Below are positions 1 through 8,932 of a DNA stretch of 21,442 nt, in pieces. This DNA comes from Spirochaetaceae bacterium (GTDB lineage Bacteria; Spirochaetota; Spirochaetia; Treponematales; Breznakiellaceae), in the NCBI GenBank assembly GCA_031284645.1, contig JAITXS010000019.1, positions 1-21,442 on the forward strand, in the 5' to 3' direction. The notes beneath the pieces are model-generated. The model did no database searches, was not told the origin of the DNA, and was given only the letters and a program-made list of their open reading frames with translations. Every line of letters starts with the position of its first letter. Positions within the stretch are counted from its first letter, which is position 1. The position numbers were made by a program, and so were the translations under genes.

Positions 1-13
1 CCCCAAAGGGGGC

Positions 14-41
14 TTGACAAACTTTTTTTCGCTTAAATAAT
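14..41 (+). promoter_or_regulatory. Predicted sigma-70-like promoter abutting the heptamer repeat
   Basis: A perfect TTGACA (14-19) is followed after 16 bp by AATAAT (36-41), which matches TATAAT at 5 of 6 positions. The predicted start of transcription would fall in the first copies of the tandem repeat that begins at 45. No convincing gene follows directly, so what it would transcribe is unclear. The A/T-rich context could produce such a match by chance. Confidence 0.4.
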
Positions 42-44
42 AAT

Positions 45-133
45 TTGGGTATTGGGTATTGGGTATTGGGTATTGGGTATTGGGTATTGGGTATTGGGTA
101 TTGGGTATTGGGTATTGGGTATTGGGTATTGGG
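45..133 (+). repeat. Heptanucleotide tandem repeat, TTGGGTA x 12.7
   Basis: Twelve perfect copies of TTGGGTA run from 45 to 128 and a partial copy (TTGGG) follows to 133. Each unit carries a GGG run with a 4-base spacer (TATT), so the plus strand meets the usual G-quadruplex pattern many times over. Because 7 is not a multiple of 3, the array reads through all frames with the same 7-residue period (Gly-Ile-Gly-Tyr-Trp-Val-Leu on plus, Tyr-Pro-Ile-Pro-Asn-Thr-Gln on minus). The ORFs that cross it are therefore products of the repeat. Copy number is likely to vary between strains. Confidence 0.97.
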
Positions 134-350
134 GCGCAGCGCTGTGGGCATACGCAGACAGGTATTCTGCTACACCATCAATGAGAGAGAAAATCAGCTG
201 GACTGCTTCCGATATGATATCTCTCACCCCTTTCTTCATAGTGTTAGTTTATTACTTTTGCCATGATTCTGTCAAGCGCTGCATTGCCTAAAAATTAGTA
301 CGATCGAAAAGGGTCAAAAAAAATTGCCGTGCCACACTGCCGGGGCGGGT
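134..350. other. Gene-poor region after the repeat
   Basis: I find no supported gene here. A minus-strand reading frame starts at 239 (Met-Lys-Lys-Gly-Val-Arg) and runs into the heptamer repeat, but it has no Shine-Dalgarno sequence. Two plus-strand frames are extensions of the repeat reading. This may be decayed coding sequence or a spacer. Confidence 0.4.
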
Positions 351-379
351 TTGACAATTACCGTGATTTATACTATTTT
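351..379 (+). promoter_or_regulatory. Predicted promoter upstream of the AAA ATPase gene
   Basis: TTGACA (351-356) is followed after 17 bp by TATTTT (374-379), a 4/6 match to the -10 consensus. The coding start at 491 is about 110 bp downstream, so the transcript would have a long leader. The -35 is perfect, the -10 is weak. Confidence 0.35.
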
Positions 380-490
380 GTATCATATATTCTGTAAGAT
401 TCCGTACCCTACGACTATATACAAGTCAAAGAACACAAAAGGCGGCAAAGCGGAAAACCAGAAGATGATGAGGAGTAATTCGTAAAAAGT

Positions 491-1885
491 ATGATTGACC
501 GGGATTATTATTTAAAACGTTTGGTAGATGAAGCTGATCGTCGGCCGGTAAAAATACTTACCGGAATAAGGCGATGCGGGAAATCTTTTCTGTTCCGTCA
601 AGCTATCGACTACATTAAAAGATGCGGGATAGATGATTCTTGTATTGTTTATCTTGATTTTGAAAATTTTGTCCTGCCTGAAACGTCAAATGAACAGGAA
701 TTACAAGCATATCTTGAAAGTCTCGGATTTATACAAAACGACGATAAAAAACGCTTCGTTTTTCTTGATGAAATTCAAAAGATTTCAGGCTGGGAAAAAA
801 TGCTCTCTGAATTTTTATCAAATCAAAATATTGAATTTTTTATTGCGAGTTCCGGTACAAACTTAAAAAACCCTGCGTTAAAAGAACACCTTGAGGGCAG
901 ATACACCGAAATAAAGATCCATCCGCTTTCATATTCCGAATACCGGAAAATCAGCGCTTCCCTGTTTGAGGGGCGCTTGGAAAATCCGGACGAATTTGTT
1001 AAACGACCCGGATCCCTGTTAAGAAAAATTCTGGAACGCGAAAGCCCTTGTGATTCGCTTAATAAAACCCCGGGGCTTCTTGAACGCGCTATGGCGCTTA
1101 GAAACGAATTCGATGAGATATTTAAAAAATATGTCCTGCGAGGCGGTTTTCCGGGAACGCTTTATTGCAGGGAGTTTGAAGAGAAAAACGTGCTTGGTGA
1201 TATTTATTCGTCTATTCTCTATCATGATATCCTGTCAAAACATAACATAAAAAATAACGAGCTTCTGGAAAAAATCGTCAAATATATTTTTGAACATATA
1301 GGCGATGAATGTTCAGCACAGGGGATTTCAAATTATTTTAAAAGCAAGAAGTATAGCAAAAATATTTCAAGCATCAAGCGTTATCTCAATCATCTTGAAG
1401 AAGCGTTTGTTATAAAACGAATACGAAGACTCAACTTAGAAACATGGAGCGTTCAATACGCCGGTTCAAAGTATCATGCGGGCAACCATGCTTTAGTTTA
1501 CGCGCTCAGCAATAATAACAGCGGCCTTTTACGCGGCGTTTTGGAAAGCATGCTGATCAATGAGCTTGACAGGCGTGGGTATGAAATTTATTGGGGCGGC
1601 TTTAATCAATTACGTGTTGAATTTGCCGCAAAAAAAGAAAATACCCTTCTTTTAATTCAAACGGTAGATCAACGCGATGATATACAAACAATACAGAAAA
1701 AAATTGAGGCGCTTGACAAGATTGTCTTGCTTAATCCGACAAAGGTACAATTACCCTTTCTGTTGTTTTTTGACAAAGAGACTGAAGTGGAATATGAAAA
1801 CAAAAGGTTTACAATTCCTGTAGGGAAAGAGAGTATCGCAAAATATCTGAGTTTGCCTGATTTTTTATTAAGTGAAACATATTGA
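491..1885 (+). CDS. AAA family ATPase with DUF4143-type C-terminus
   Basis: A 464-residue predicted cytoplasmic ATPase. The Walker A loop is at residues 25-32 (GIRRCGKS). The Walker B is at about 88-94 (RFVFLDE), followed by Ile-Gln-Lys. A Ser-Gly-Thr-Asn stretch near residue 120 fits a sensor 1 position. The C-terminal half (about 210-400) resembles DUF4143, with a helical region followed by a PD-(D/E)XK-like or winged-helix fold. The family is common and often variable between strains, and its substrates are largely unknown. The start ATG has a GGAG-like sequence at 472-475, about 15 bp away, which is long spacing. The gene ends 36 bp before the AddB-like gene and could be co-transcribed with it, but I see no functional link. 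It looks intact. Confidence 0.85.
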   Translation: MIDRDYYLKRLVDEADRRPVKILTGIRRCGKSFLFRQAIDYIKRCGIDDSCIVYLDFENFVLPETSNEQELQAYLESLGFIQNDDKKRFVFLDEIQKISGWEKMLSEFLSNQNIEFFIASSGTNLKNPALKEHLEGRYTEIKIHPLSYSEYRKISASLFEGRLENPDEFVKRPGSLLRKILERESPCDSLNKTPGLLERAMALRNEFDEIFKKYVLRGGFPGTLYCREFEEKNVLGDIYSSILYHDILSKHNIKNNELLEKIVKYIFEHIGDECSAQGISNYFKSKKYSKNISSIKRYLNHLEEAFVIKRIRRLNLETWSVQYAGSKYHAGNHALVYALSNNNSGLLRGVLESMLINELDRRGYEIYWGGFNQLRVEFAAKKENTLLLIQTVDQRDDIQTIQKKIEALDKIVLLNPTKVQLPFLLFFDKETEVEYENKRFTIPVGKESIAKYLSLPDFLLSETY

Positions 1886-1921
1886 CAGAGAGAATTCGTC
1901 CTGAGCGATGCACGGGATCAA

Positions 1922-4900
1922 ATGAGAAGGCTTTCCGATCTGAAAATGAATAGTGTATTAGAAATCATTAAAGAACGGATTTCCGAAGATCAGGGCACGG
2001 CTAGTGTTTTTGTTTTTCCTTCTGAAAACACCGCTTCTTTTTGGGCGGAAAAAGCGCTCTCGCTTTTTAAACTCAAGACCATAGCAAAAGAACGCTTTAT
2101 CGCATGGGATAGATTTAAAGAAAAAAATAGTAATGCAGCGAACAAAGGCAAAAAAGCCGCCGGTAGTGTTACGCGCTTATTATTTGCCGATTATCTTATC
2201 CGCTTAAATAAAGAAACTCCCTTTTTAAGCTACCTTATCCCCGATGCCTATGCCTTAGACGGCGCGGTCTTTACCCGCATGATTGCCCTGATGCTTCCCT
2301 CGTTAAAGCTCTGGAGGGCAAAGATAAACGCAGCTGCCCGGGGTAGTACCGGCAATTCAGGTGATCCGGCATTATACACAGAAGCCTCAAAACATGAATA
2401 CGAATTTTTTACGGAACTTGAGAAGCGCTACGAGAACTTCCTTGAGCATAATTTTCTTTTTGAGCCTTCATGGGAAAAACCGCCTTTTCGTGATACAGAA
2501 CATATTTATTTTATTTTTTACCCAAGCCTTATTGATGATTTTTGTGAATACGAGGAACTTTTAGACGCGCCTCATGTTCATAAAATTGAACTTCCAAAGG
2601 CGGATCAAGAGAGCTCTCTTTTACTTTATGATTCAAGCAGGGCCGAACTGCGGGCACTGATTCTTGAAATTCGTCGTCTTTACTACGAGGAACATATCGC
2701 GTATGAAGAGATATTTGTCAGTGTTCCTGATCTTAAAACATTAGAGCCGTATATCGAGAGGGAATTTAATCTATACAATATACCGGTACATGTCCGTTCG
2801 GGGAAAAACCTTTCTGAATACGGCGAGGCTTTGCTGTTTTCAGAGATCAATAATTGTGTTCAAAATAATTTTTCTTTTTCTTCAATGCGGGAACTGCTTT
2901 TTAATTTTTCGCTTCCCTGGAAATGTCCGAATAAAAATGCCGCGCTGATGCAATTTGGTATTAAAAACAACTGCGTATCCGCTTATCGCGAAGACGGCAA
3001 GGAAAAAGACATCTGGGAGGAGGCATTTTGGGGGAAAGCTAAAAAACAGCGCCTGCATAATCATTATAAAAAATTAAAAAATGCTTGCAAACGTATAGCC
3101 CGCTCAAAAAGTTTCCCCGCTTTTTTTAAAAACACACACCGCTTTACCGAGAAATTTTTTAATGAAAAAGATCAGGATGAACACAATACCGTATTCGGGC
3201 GGGTGTTACGGGAGCTTTCTTCCGTAAAGGAAATTATCGGAGAGATAACGGAAAACAGTCCTGATGCAGGAACACCGAATCCGCTTGGATTTTTTATCAG
3301 TGTGCTTAAAGAAAAGACGCATGTAAAAGATGAAAAAAAATTCGGTGTCCAAATATTTCCTTATGGCGTTGCATCGGCAGCTCCGGCCCGCGCTCATTTT
3401 GTTATAAACGCGAGTCAAAAACATACAACAAAACTATACCGGCCTTTAAATTTTTTACGCAAAGACAGCAGAAAAGCTCTTGATTTAAAGGACATTGATG
3501 TTTCAGCTGATTTCTTTAAATCTTTTCATATAATAAGTGAGCTTGATCCCAATAAAAAAAAATATGTGTATTTTAGTGCGTCTTCTTTAACTTTTTCAGG
3601 CTGGGCTCTGCCAAACAGTTATTTTGACCGTTTAAAAGACGAGAGCACGGGGGAAGCCGGAACGTATATTGTCAAGGCAGAGCCTCCTTGTGACGATCTT
3701 TTTATTAAAGAAAAAGAGTGGTGGGCACATTGTGAAGCAAAAGACACCGAATGTGATACGGCTTTTTTTGGACAGGAAATAATGCCTGCTCAAAAAATGA
3801 GTTTTGAGCAATGGCTTCCTTTTGCCCCGCGTGAGGATATTAATTTATTTAAACATACTTTTGTAAAAGGCAAGACGGTTTCAACTTTAATACAAAAACA
3901 AATACGTTTAACAAAACAAACAGCCGAAATCCTGCGGGTATCGGCAAGCTCATTAAAGAATTTTTTTAAATGTCCGGTATTTTGGCTTTTAAATGATGTT
4001 TTTAAAGTAGAAGATTATCCGGTAAACGCCTGCCTTCTTGATGATGCAGGCAAGGGATTGCTTTATCATGAAATATTAAAAATTGTATTTAGTATGATTC
4101 AATTTGAGGAAACTGAAAGCAGATTTGATAAAAATAATATACAAAAATACTATCTCTGGGCGGAAGCCGCAGCGGAAAAAGCAGCAAAAAGTTATCCTGC
4201 CTTCCGGGGCCCGCTTGCACGGCCATTGATCGAAACTATGGCGGCCTCGTGCGCTTATAAAATAAAAAGATTATTGGACAGGGAAGCTGAAAACTTCAAC
4301 GGCTGGATAGTAGAAAATCTTGAAAAAGAATTTAAAATCGTATACAAGGCGGCTCTTTCGGCAAAAGAACGTTACGACGGGACGCAAGGGATTTTACCTG
4401 AATTGCAAGACAATATCATTCTTCATGGTTTTATAGACCGGGTCTCCCTGTCTCCTGATAAAGATTCCGTGTTGATCATTGATTATAAAACCGGCACTCC
4501 GCCGGCAAGAGCGGATGCTGCGGCAAGCAAAGAGAGACCCTTGTCCGATTTTCAGATAGCCTTTTATATTAAAATATATGAACACTGTAGCGAAAAAAAA
4601 GTCGGCAATGCGGCTTTTTTTAGTATCAATAATAATAAATACTCTCCCATTGTGCGTAAAGACTATACTCACGGATCAACAGATTATTCACGGGATGTCT
4701 ATCAAAAAACAATAGACACTCTTGATGATTTTATTTTTCATTATGCCGCATCCGTGTCGAATCTTGATTTTATCCCGCGTGAGGTCAACTGTGATAACGA
4801 TGATATAAAACCTGATTTTTCTAAAAAAACAATACCTTTAAATCATTGTTACACCTGTATATATAAAAATATATGCCGGACAACATTTTTCGTGAACAGC

Positions 4901-4927
4901 GCTACCCGATCATCGGACAAGGGATAA
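1922..4927 (+). CDS. addB: AddB-like ATP-dependent nuclease subunit
   Basis: A 1001-residue protein with a RecB-family PD-(D/E)XK nuclease at its C-terminus. The nuclease residues are His716 (LLYHEIL), Asp839 (GFIDRV) and Asp854-Tyr-Lys856 (IDYKTG). Cysteines at 684, 976, 979 and 985 give the C...CxxCx5C arrangement that holds a 4Fe-4S cluster in AddB. The N-terminal part has helicase-like length but no recognisable Walker A, so ATPase activity there is doubtful. It is somewhat shorter than the roughly 1160 residues of Bacillus AddB. With the AddA-like partner 12 bp downstream it should process double-strand ends for recombinational repair. The start is uncertain: no clear Shine-Dalgarno precedes the ATG, and the frame is open back to 1886 with only a CTG (1901) as an alternative. 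The symbol is assigned from domain order and partner, since sequence identity to characterised AddB is not visible here. Confidence 0.8.
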   Translation: MRRLSDLKMNSVLEIIKERISEDQGTASVFVFPSENTASFWAEKALSLFKLKTIAKERFIAWDRFKEKNSNAANKGKKAAGSVTRLLFADYLIRLNKETPFLSYLIPDAYALDGAVFTRMIALMLPSLKLWRAKINAAARGSTGNSGDPALYTEASKHEYEFFTELEKRYENFLEHNFLFEPSWEKPPFRDTEHIYFIFYPSLIDDFCEYEELLDAPHVHKIELPKADQESSLLLYDSSRAELRALILEIRRLYYEEHIAYEEIFVSVPDLKTLEPYIEREFNLYNIPVHVRSGKNLSEYGEALLFSEINNCVQNNFSFSSMRELLFNFSLPWKCPNKNAALMQFGIKNNCVSAYREDGKEKDIWEEAFWGKAKKQRLHNHYKKLKNACKRIARSKSFPAFFKNTHRFTEKFFNEKDQDEHNTVFGRVLRELSSVKEIIGEITENSPDAGTPNPLGFFISVLKEKTHVKDEKKFGVQIFPYGVASAAPARAHFVINASQKHTTKLYRPLNFLRKDSRKALDLKDIDVSADFFKSFHIISELDPNKKKYVYFSASSLTFSGWALPNSYFDRLKDESTGEAGTYIVKAEPPCDDLFIKEKEWWAHCEAKDTECDTAFFGQEIMPAQKMSFEQWLPFAPREDINLFKHTFVKGKTVSTLIQKQIRLTKQTAEILRVSASSLKNFFKCPVFWLLNDVFKVEDYPVNACLLDDAGKGLLYHEILKIVFSMIQFEETESRFDKNNIQKYYLWAEAAAEKAAKSYPAFRGPLARPLIETMAASCAYKIKRLLDREAENFNGWIVENLEKEFKIVYKAALSAKERYDGTQGILPELQDNIILHGFIDRVSLSPDKDSVLIIDYKTGTPPARADAAASKERPLSDFQIAFYIKIYEHCSEKKVGNAAFFSINNNKYSPIVRKDYTHGSTDYSRDVYQKTIDTLDDFIFHYAASVSNLDFIPREVNCDNDDIKPDFSKKTIPLNHCYTCIYKNICRTTFFVNSATRSSDKG

Positions 4928-4939
4928 ACGGATAATACG

Positions 4940-7900
4940 ATGGGAGAAAATATAAAAACATTAAGAGCAGAACAGAAGAAAGCAGTGGAAGCGTCCTGCA
5001 ATCTTGTTGTAACAGCAGGGGCGGGATCAGGAAAGACATCGGTGCTTGCTGCGCGTTATCTGTACCTTGTTATTGAAAAAGGATTAAAAGTTGATGAAAT
5101 ACTCACCTTGACCTTTACAAATAAAGCGGCAAACGAAATGTATCAGCGTATATACAGCGCGCTTTCCGAACAAAAAGATAATGAAAGGGCAGCGCGGGCT
5201 CTCTCTGATTTTTATAAAGCGAAGATTTTAACAATTGATTCCTTTTGTGCCGAGATCGCGCGCAGCGGTGCTGCTTTTTTTGGTCTTTCGCCTGATTTTA
5301 AAAATGATGATGAGTTAATAAAAAAAACCGCCGGAGACGCGGCTCTTTCTTTTGTGCTGAACCATAGGGAAAACAGGTCTTTGCGGACGGTAATCGCCGA
5401 TAGAAAGATCCAGCTTGTATCGGAAGAGCTTTTCGCGGCAACGATTATGAAATACAGCTCTCTTTCAAGTCCTCTTGATTTTGACTCACTCCTTGCTTTG
5501 CAGCTTGAACTTCTTGTCGAGGCATGGAAAAAGGAGGGCGCTGAATTATATGAGATTATAGCAAATATTACATCATCACTTGAATATATGATACAAAAAG
5601 AAGACGGCCCTTACAGCGAAAAGAACGAAAGGGATAGTTTTCAAAAACTTCTTTCGCAAAAAAATTATACTGCTTTTAAAGAAAGCTGGACAAGCAATGC
5701 TATTTATTATTGTCCTGATATATGCCGTATGATGAAAAATAAAGAGAACGATTCCTCTGATGATATTCTTGAGCGTAAAAAATTTGTTGATTTTATTAAT
5801 TTTTTATCTCAAGTCTGTTCAATAAAGGCATTTACCAATTTAAAAATAGCACGGGAACTAAACGCTGCACGCCGCGCACTTTCCGTCTTGTTTGATGAAA
5901 AAATATACCCCATAGCAAATATCATTCTGCGTCTTGATACAATACGCGATATATTCGGCTTATTAACGAAATTTCAGGATGAATTTAATCAAAAAAAACG
6001 TTTAACCGGTCTTTTAACATTTAATGATATAGCACGCCTTGCCGTTGACACCCTGATTTCCTATCCCAGTGTACGGGAAATATACAAAGCACAAATTAAA
6101 GCTGTCATGGTTGATGAGTTTCAGGATAACAATGATCTGCAACGGGATTTAATTTTTTTAATTGCTGAGGAAGAATCCCGCCTTGAGAGGGGTTTGCCTG
6201 ATAAAAATGATCTCTCAAAAAGCAAGATGTTTTTTGTCGGAGATGAAAAACAGTCTATTTATCGTTTCCGGGGAGCTGATGTCGCGGTATTTCGTTCTTT
6301 AAGCACCATGTTTCCCGAGACACCGGGTTTTGAGCATAAACTTGAGCTCAATGTTAATTTCCGCTCAAAAAACACCTTGATACAAGTATTTAACCACCTT
6401 TTTAGTCTTGTATTTCAGGCAATTGGTGAAAAAACTGAAAACTACGAGGCTGAATTTAAAATTCTTGAATGCGGAAGAACGGGCCTTGGCGGAAATAAAA
6501 AAGACGTTCGTTTTTGTTTTTTACAGAAAAGCGAAGCTTTGGAAAAAAATAAAGACGGCATTGATGAATATGATATTGAAGCTGCTTTTATTGCGGAAAA
6601 AATCCGACAATTGGTCGATGATAAATATCCTGTTTTAAAACGGCAAGACAATACGGACAGGGAAGTTCCCTGTGAATACAGTGATTTTGCGATACTCTTG
6701 CGTAAGAAAACACATATAAGAAAACTTGAGTCGCACTTAGTTCGTTTTGGTATTCCGTATCATACTGAAGAGCCAAGCGCGTTGTGGAAGGAGTCTGTGA
6801 TTAATGACATGCTGTCGTATCTGCGCTGTATTGTGTACCCTGATGACAAGCTTTCTTTTGCAGCACTCCTGCGCTCTCCCTTTGTCCGTTTAAACGATAA
6901 TAACTTCGCCTCATGTTTAGTGCAATGGAAACACAGAGCCTTTGAGCAGAGGCTTGAAGAGTATATCGAAGGCGAAGAAGAAAAGGCACGTTTCAAAAGA
7001 GCAAAAGAAAAATATATGCAGCTTCGTGATCAGATTACAAGCGGGAAACTCAGCATAGCACAGTCTATTGCAGAGCTGTGGTACGGCGGCGCATATCGTT
7101 TTGAAACACTCTGCTCTTCTTCCGCGCAAAAATACGCTGAAATCTATGACTATTTTTTTGAAATAGGACGGCGTTTTGATGAACAAGGGAAAAATTTCGC
7201 CATGTTTATCGAAGAGCTTGAAGAGAAAAAGAACGGAGGCGGTATAAAAGATAATCTTGAAATACCCATCGAAAAAAAAATCGGAGTTAATATTATGACG
7301 ATCCATAAAAGCAAGGGTTTGCAGTTCCCCATTGTTTTTGTGTCGTTTTGCGGAGAGCCCGCACGAGAACGAAATGAGTACGGCATTGTGTATGCTAAAA
7401 AATTACCCTCTTCTCTTTTTTTAAGTTTGAATTTATCTCAGGCTCAGGAATTAAACGGCACTGCGTGTAAAAATTATTTTTACGAACGTTTTAAAAATGA
7501 CGATAAAAAAATGGCTGTCGCCGAAATAAAAAGATTACTTTATGTTGCCGCGACACGGGCTGAAAGTGCTCTTTTTTTTACGGCTGCCCTGCCGAAAATA
7601 AGCGAAGAGGAAAAAAAGAACGGGCAATACGAGGATATGCCCGATTCACTTCAAAAAAGACTGCTGCTTTTCAGGGATAAAATAATAAAGAAACAGGAAA
7701 AAAATAAAAACGAGGACACTGTTTCTTCGGTGAATTTTCTTGAACTATTGATTCATGCTATTACTTCTCCGGATGACTCTTTATGGGAAATTGAGATGAT
7801 ACCGGAGAGAACGGGGAAAGAAATTGAGAGCGCAGCCAAAAACTATAACAGAGGCAGCGGGGGAAGCGTCCCGTTTTCGCATATGCTCAAGATCGCAAAA

Positions 7901-8560
7901 AAAATGTATGCCGAGGTGCGCATCGAAGACAAGGCAGCCCCTTTGATTGAATACAAAAGTCCAAGCGCTTTAGAGCTTCCGGATTTTATTGCTCCTGTTG
8001 ATGCAGAGCAGGCGGAGAGAGATCAAAGCAAAATCCCTGACGGGGAATTGCCTTTCGCCGAGAATAATCTTGATTCCTTTTTAAAAAAGACAGGACTTAG
8101 CCCCGCGGAATTCGGTGAACTTACGCACAATGTTATCGAAGATACATTAGACGGTATTGAGCCGCTTATAAAAAATAAAAAAAGAAAACGAATTAGAGAA
8201 CGAGCAGTCTCTCTTGCCGGAACTTTCTTTAGCTCGGAACTTGGCAAAAAATGCATGAGTGCAGATTGGAGGAAAAGCGAATATGACTTTATCTCTCTTA
8301 TAGAAGATGGGGGCAATGAAGAATATTCAGCATACGATCATAAAAAAATATTTATTCAAGGAAGAATAGATTTATTTTTTAAATACAAGGGAACAATATA
8401 TATTGTTGATTTTAAAACAGATAAAGAGATAAAGAGCGCGCTCTATACGGCCCAAATGAAAGCTTATACGGAAGCTATTCATAATCTTTACCCTAAAGAG
8501 GCCAGTATCAAAACTTTTTTATTTTTCCTGCGTTATGGCAAAGCGATAGCTGTTGAATAG
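4940..8560 (+). CDS. addA: AddA-like UvrD-family helicase-nuclease
   Basis: A 1206-residue superfamily 1A helicase fused to a C-terminal RecB-family nuclease, the size expected for AddA. Helicase motifs appear in order: Walker A GAGSGKTS (27-34); motif Ia TLTFTNKAANEM (about 57-68); Walker B DEFQD (392-396); motif III GDEKQSIYRFRGAD (from 434); motif IV NVNFRS (471-476); motif V MTIHKSKG (786-793); motif VI YVAATRA (868-874). The nuclease has His1063, Asp1144 (GRIDL) and Asp1157-Phe-Lys1159 (VDFKT), so it should be catalytically competent. It follows the AddB-like gene by 12 bp, which points to one transcript and a heterodimer with two nucleases and one motor. No good Shine-Dalgarno is visible, so translational coupling is possible. 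The gene is complete. Confidence 0.9.
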   Translation: MGENIKTLRAEQKKAVEASCNLVVTAGAGSGKTSVLAARYLYLVIEKGLKVDEILTLTFTNKAANEMYQRIYSALSEQKDNERAARALSDFYKAKILTIDSFCAEIARSGAAFFGLSPDFKNDDELIKKTAGDAALSFVLNHRENRSLRTVIADRKIQLVSEELFAATIMKYSSLSSPLDFDSLLALQLELLVEAWKKEGAELYEIIANITSSLEYMIQKEDGPYSEKNERDSFQKLLSQKNYTAFKESWTSNAIYYCPDICRMMKNKENDSSDDILERKKFVDFINFLSQVCSIKAFTNLKIARELNAARRALSVLFDEKIYPIANIILRLDTIRDIFGLLTKFQDEFNQKKRLTGLLTFNDIARLAVDTLISYPSVREIYKAQIKAVMVDEFQDNNDLQRDLIFLIAEEESRLERGLPDKNDLSKSKMFFVGDEKQSIYRFRGADVAVFRSLSTMFPETPGFEHKLELNVNFRSKNTLIQVFNHLFSLVFQAIGEKTENYEAEFKILECGRTGLGGNKKDVRFCFLQKSEALEKNKDGIDEYDIEAAFIAEKIRQLVDDKYPVLKRQDNTDREVPCEYSDFAILLRKKTHIRKLESHLVRFGIPYHTEEPSALWKESVINDMLSYLRCIVYPDDKLSFAALLRSPFVRLNDNNFASCLVQWKHRAFEQRLEEYIEGEEEKARFKRAKEKYMQLRDQITSGKLSIAQSIAELWYGGAYRFETLCSSSAQKYAEIYDYFFEIGRRFDEQGKNFAMFIEELEEKKNGGGIKDNLEIPIEKKIGVNIMTIHKSKGLQFPIVFVSFCGEPARERNEYGIVYAKKLPSSLFLSLNLSQAQELNGTACKNYFYERFKNDDKKMAVAEIKRLLYVAATRAESALFFTAALPKISEEEKKNGQYEDMPDSLQKRLLLFRDKIIKKQEKNKNEDTVSSVNFLELLIHAITSPDDSLWEIEMIPERTGKEIESAAKNYNRGSGGSVPFSHMLKIAKKMYAEVRIEDKAAPLIEYKSPSALELPDFIAPVDAEQAERDQSKIPDGELPFAENNLDSFLKKTGLSPAEFGELTHNVIEDTLDGIEPLIKNKKRKRIRERAVSLAGTFFSSELGKKCMSADWRKSEYDFISLIEDGGNEEYSAYDHKKIFIQGRIDLFFKYKGTIYIVDFKTDKEIKSALYTAQMKAYTEAIHNLYPKEASIKTFLFFLRYGKAIAVE

Positions 8561-8932
8561 GGCGTGTCAAAAATTCCGGGTAACTTGAGCGCTTGCCTCC
8601 GGCCCCTACAAATTATTCCGGCGGGTATTTCGAGGCCCCCTGCCTGATAATTTAAAATCGTCTCAATGCTTTGCGGGAGCTAGATTTTATGTGCCTATTC
8701 CGGCATAATATCGTTATGGACATTCAATTTTTGACTCTTGCAACACAAAAAAATTTGATCCGGTTGAGAACTATAAAGGTGAAGGCGCAGGAACTAGTGC
8801 TGTCATTGGATGTACCTAAAGAAGACGCGATACGTATTCAACAGAATATTTTTTTCTTTCCGTTATGATACACGATAAATCGAAAGTTGATATGCTATTT
8901 ACCTTAATGTGCAGATACAAACATTATATGTC
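8561..8932. other. Intergenic region without a supported gene
   Basis: About 370 bp between the AddA-like gene and the secreted protein gene. The first part (about 8600-8650) is GC-richer, with CCGG-containing stretches, and could be a remnant of a dispersed repeat. I see no clear terminator. A short open frame (TTG at 8671, or ATG at 8716, ending at 8868) has no Shine-Dalgarno and no family I recognise. Confidence 0.4.

Noticed and set aside
33..239. Minus-strand frame of 68 codons beginning Met-Lys-Lys-Gly-Val
   Set aside because: No Shine-Dalgarno, and its last third is only the heptamer repeat read as Tyr-Pro-Ile-Pro-Asn-Thr-Gln.
45..291. Two plus-strand frames starting in the heptamer repeat
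   Set aside because: Their first part is the repeat read in two frames, and the rest has no gene-like features or start site.
8671..8868. Short plus-strand frame, TTG or ATG start
   Set aside because: No Shine-Dalgarno, no family recognised, and the gap gives no context for it.
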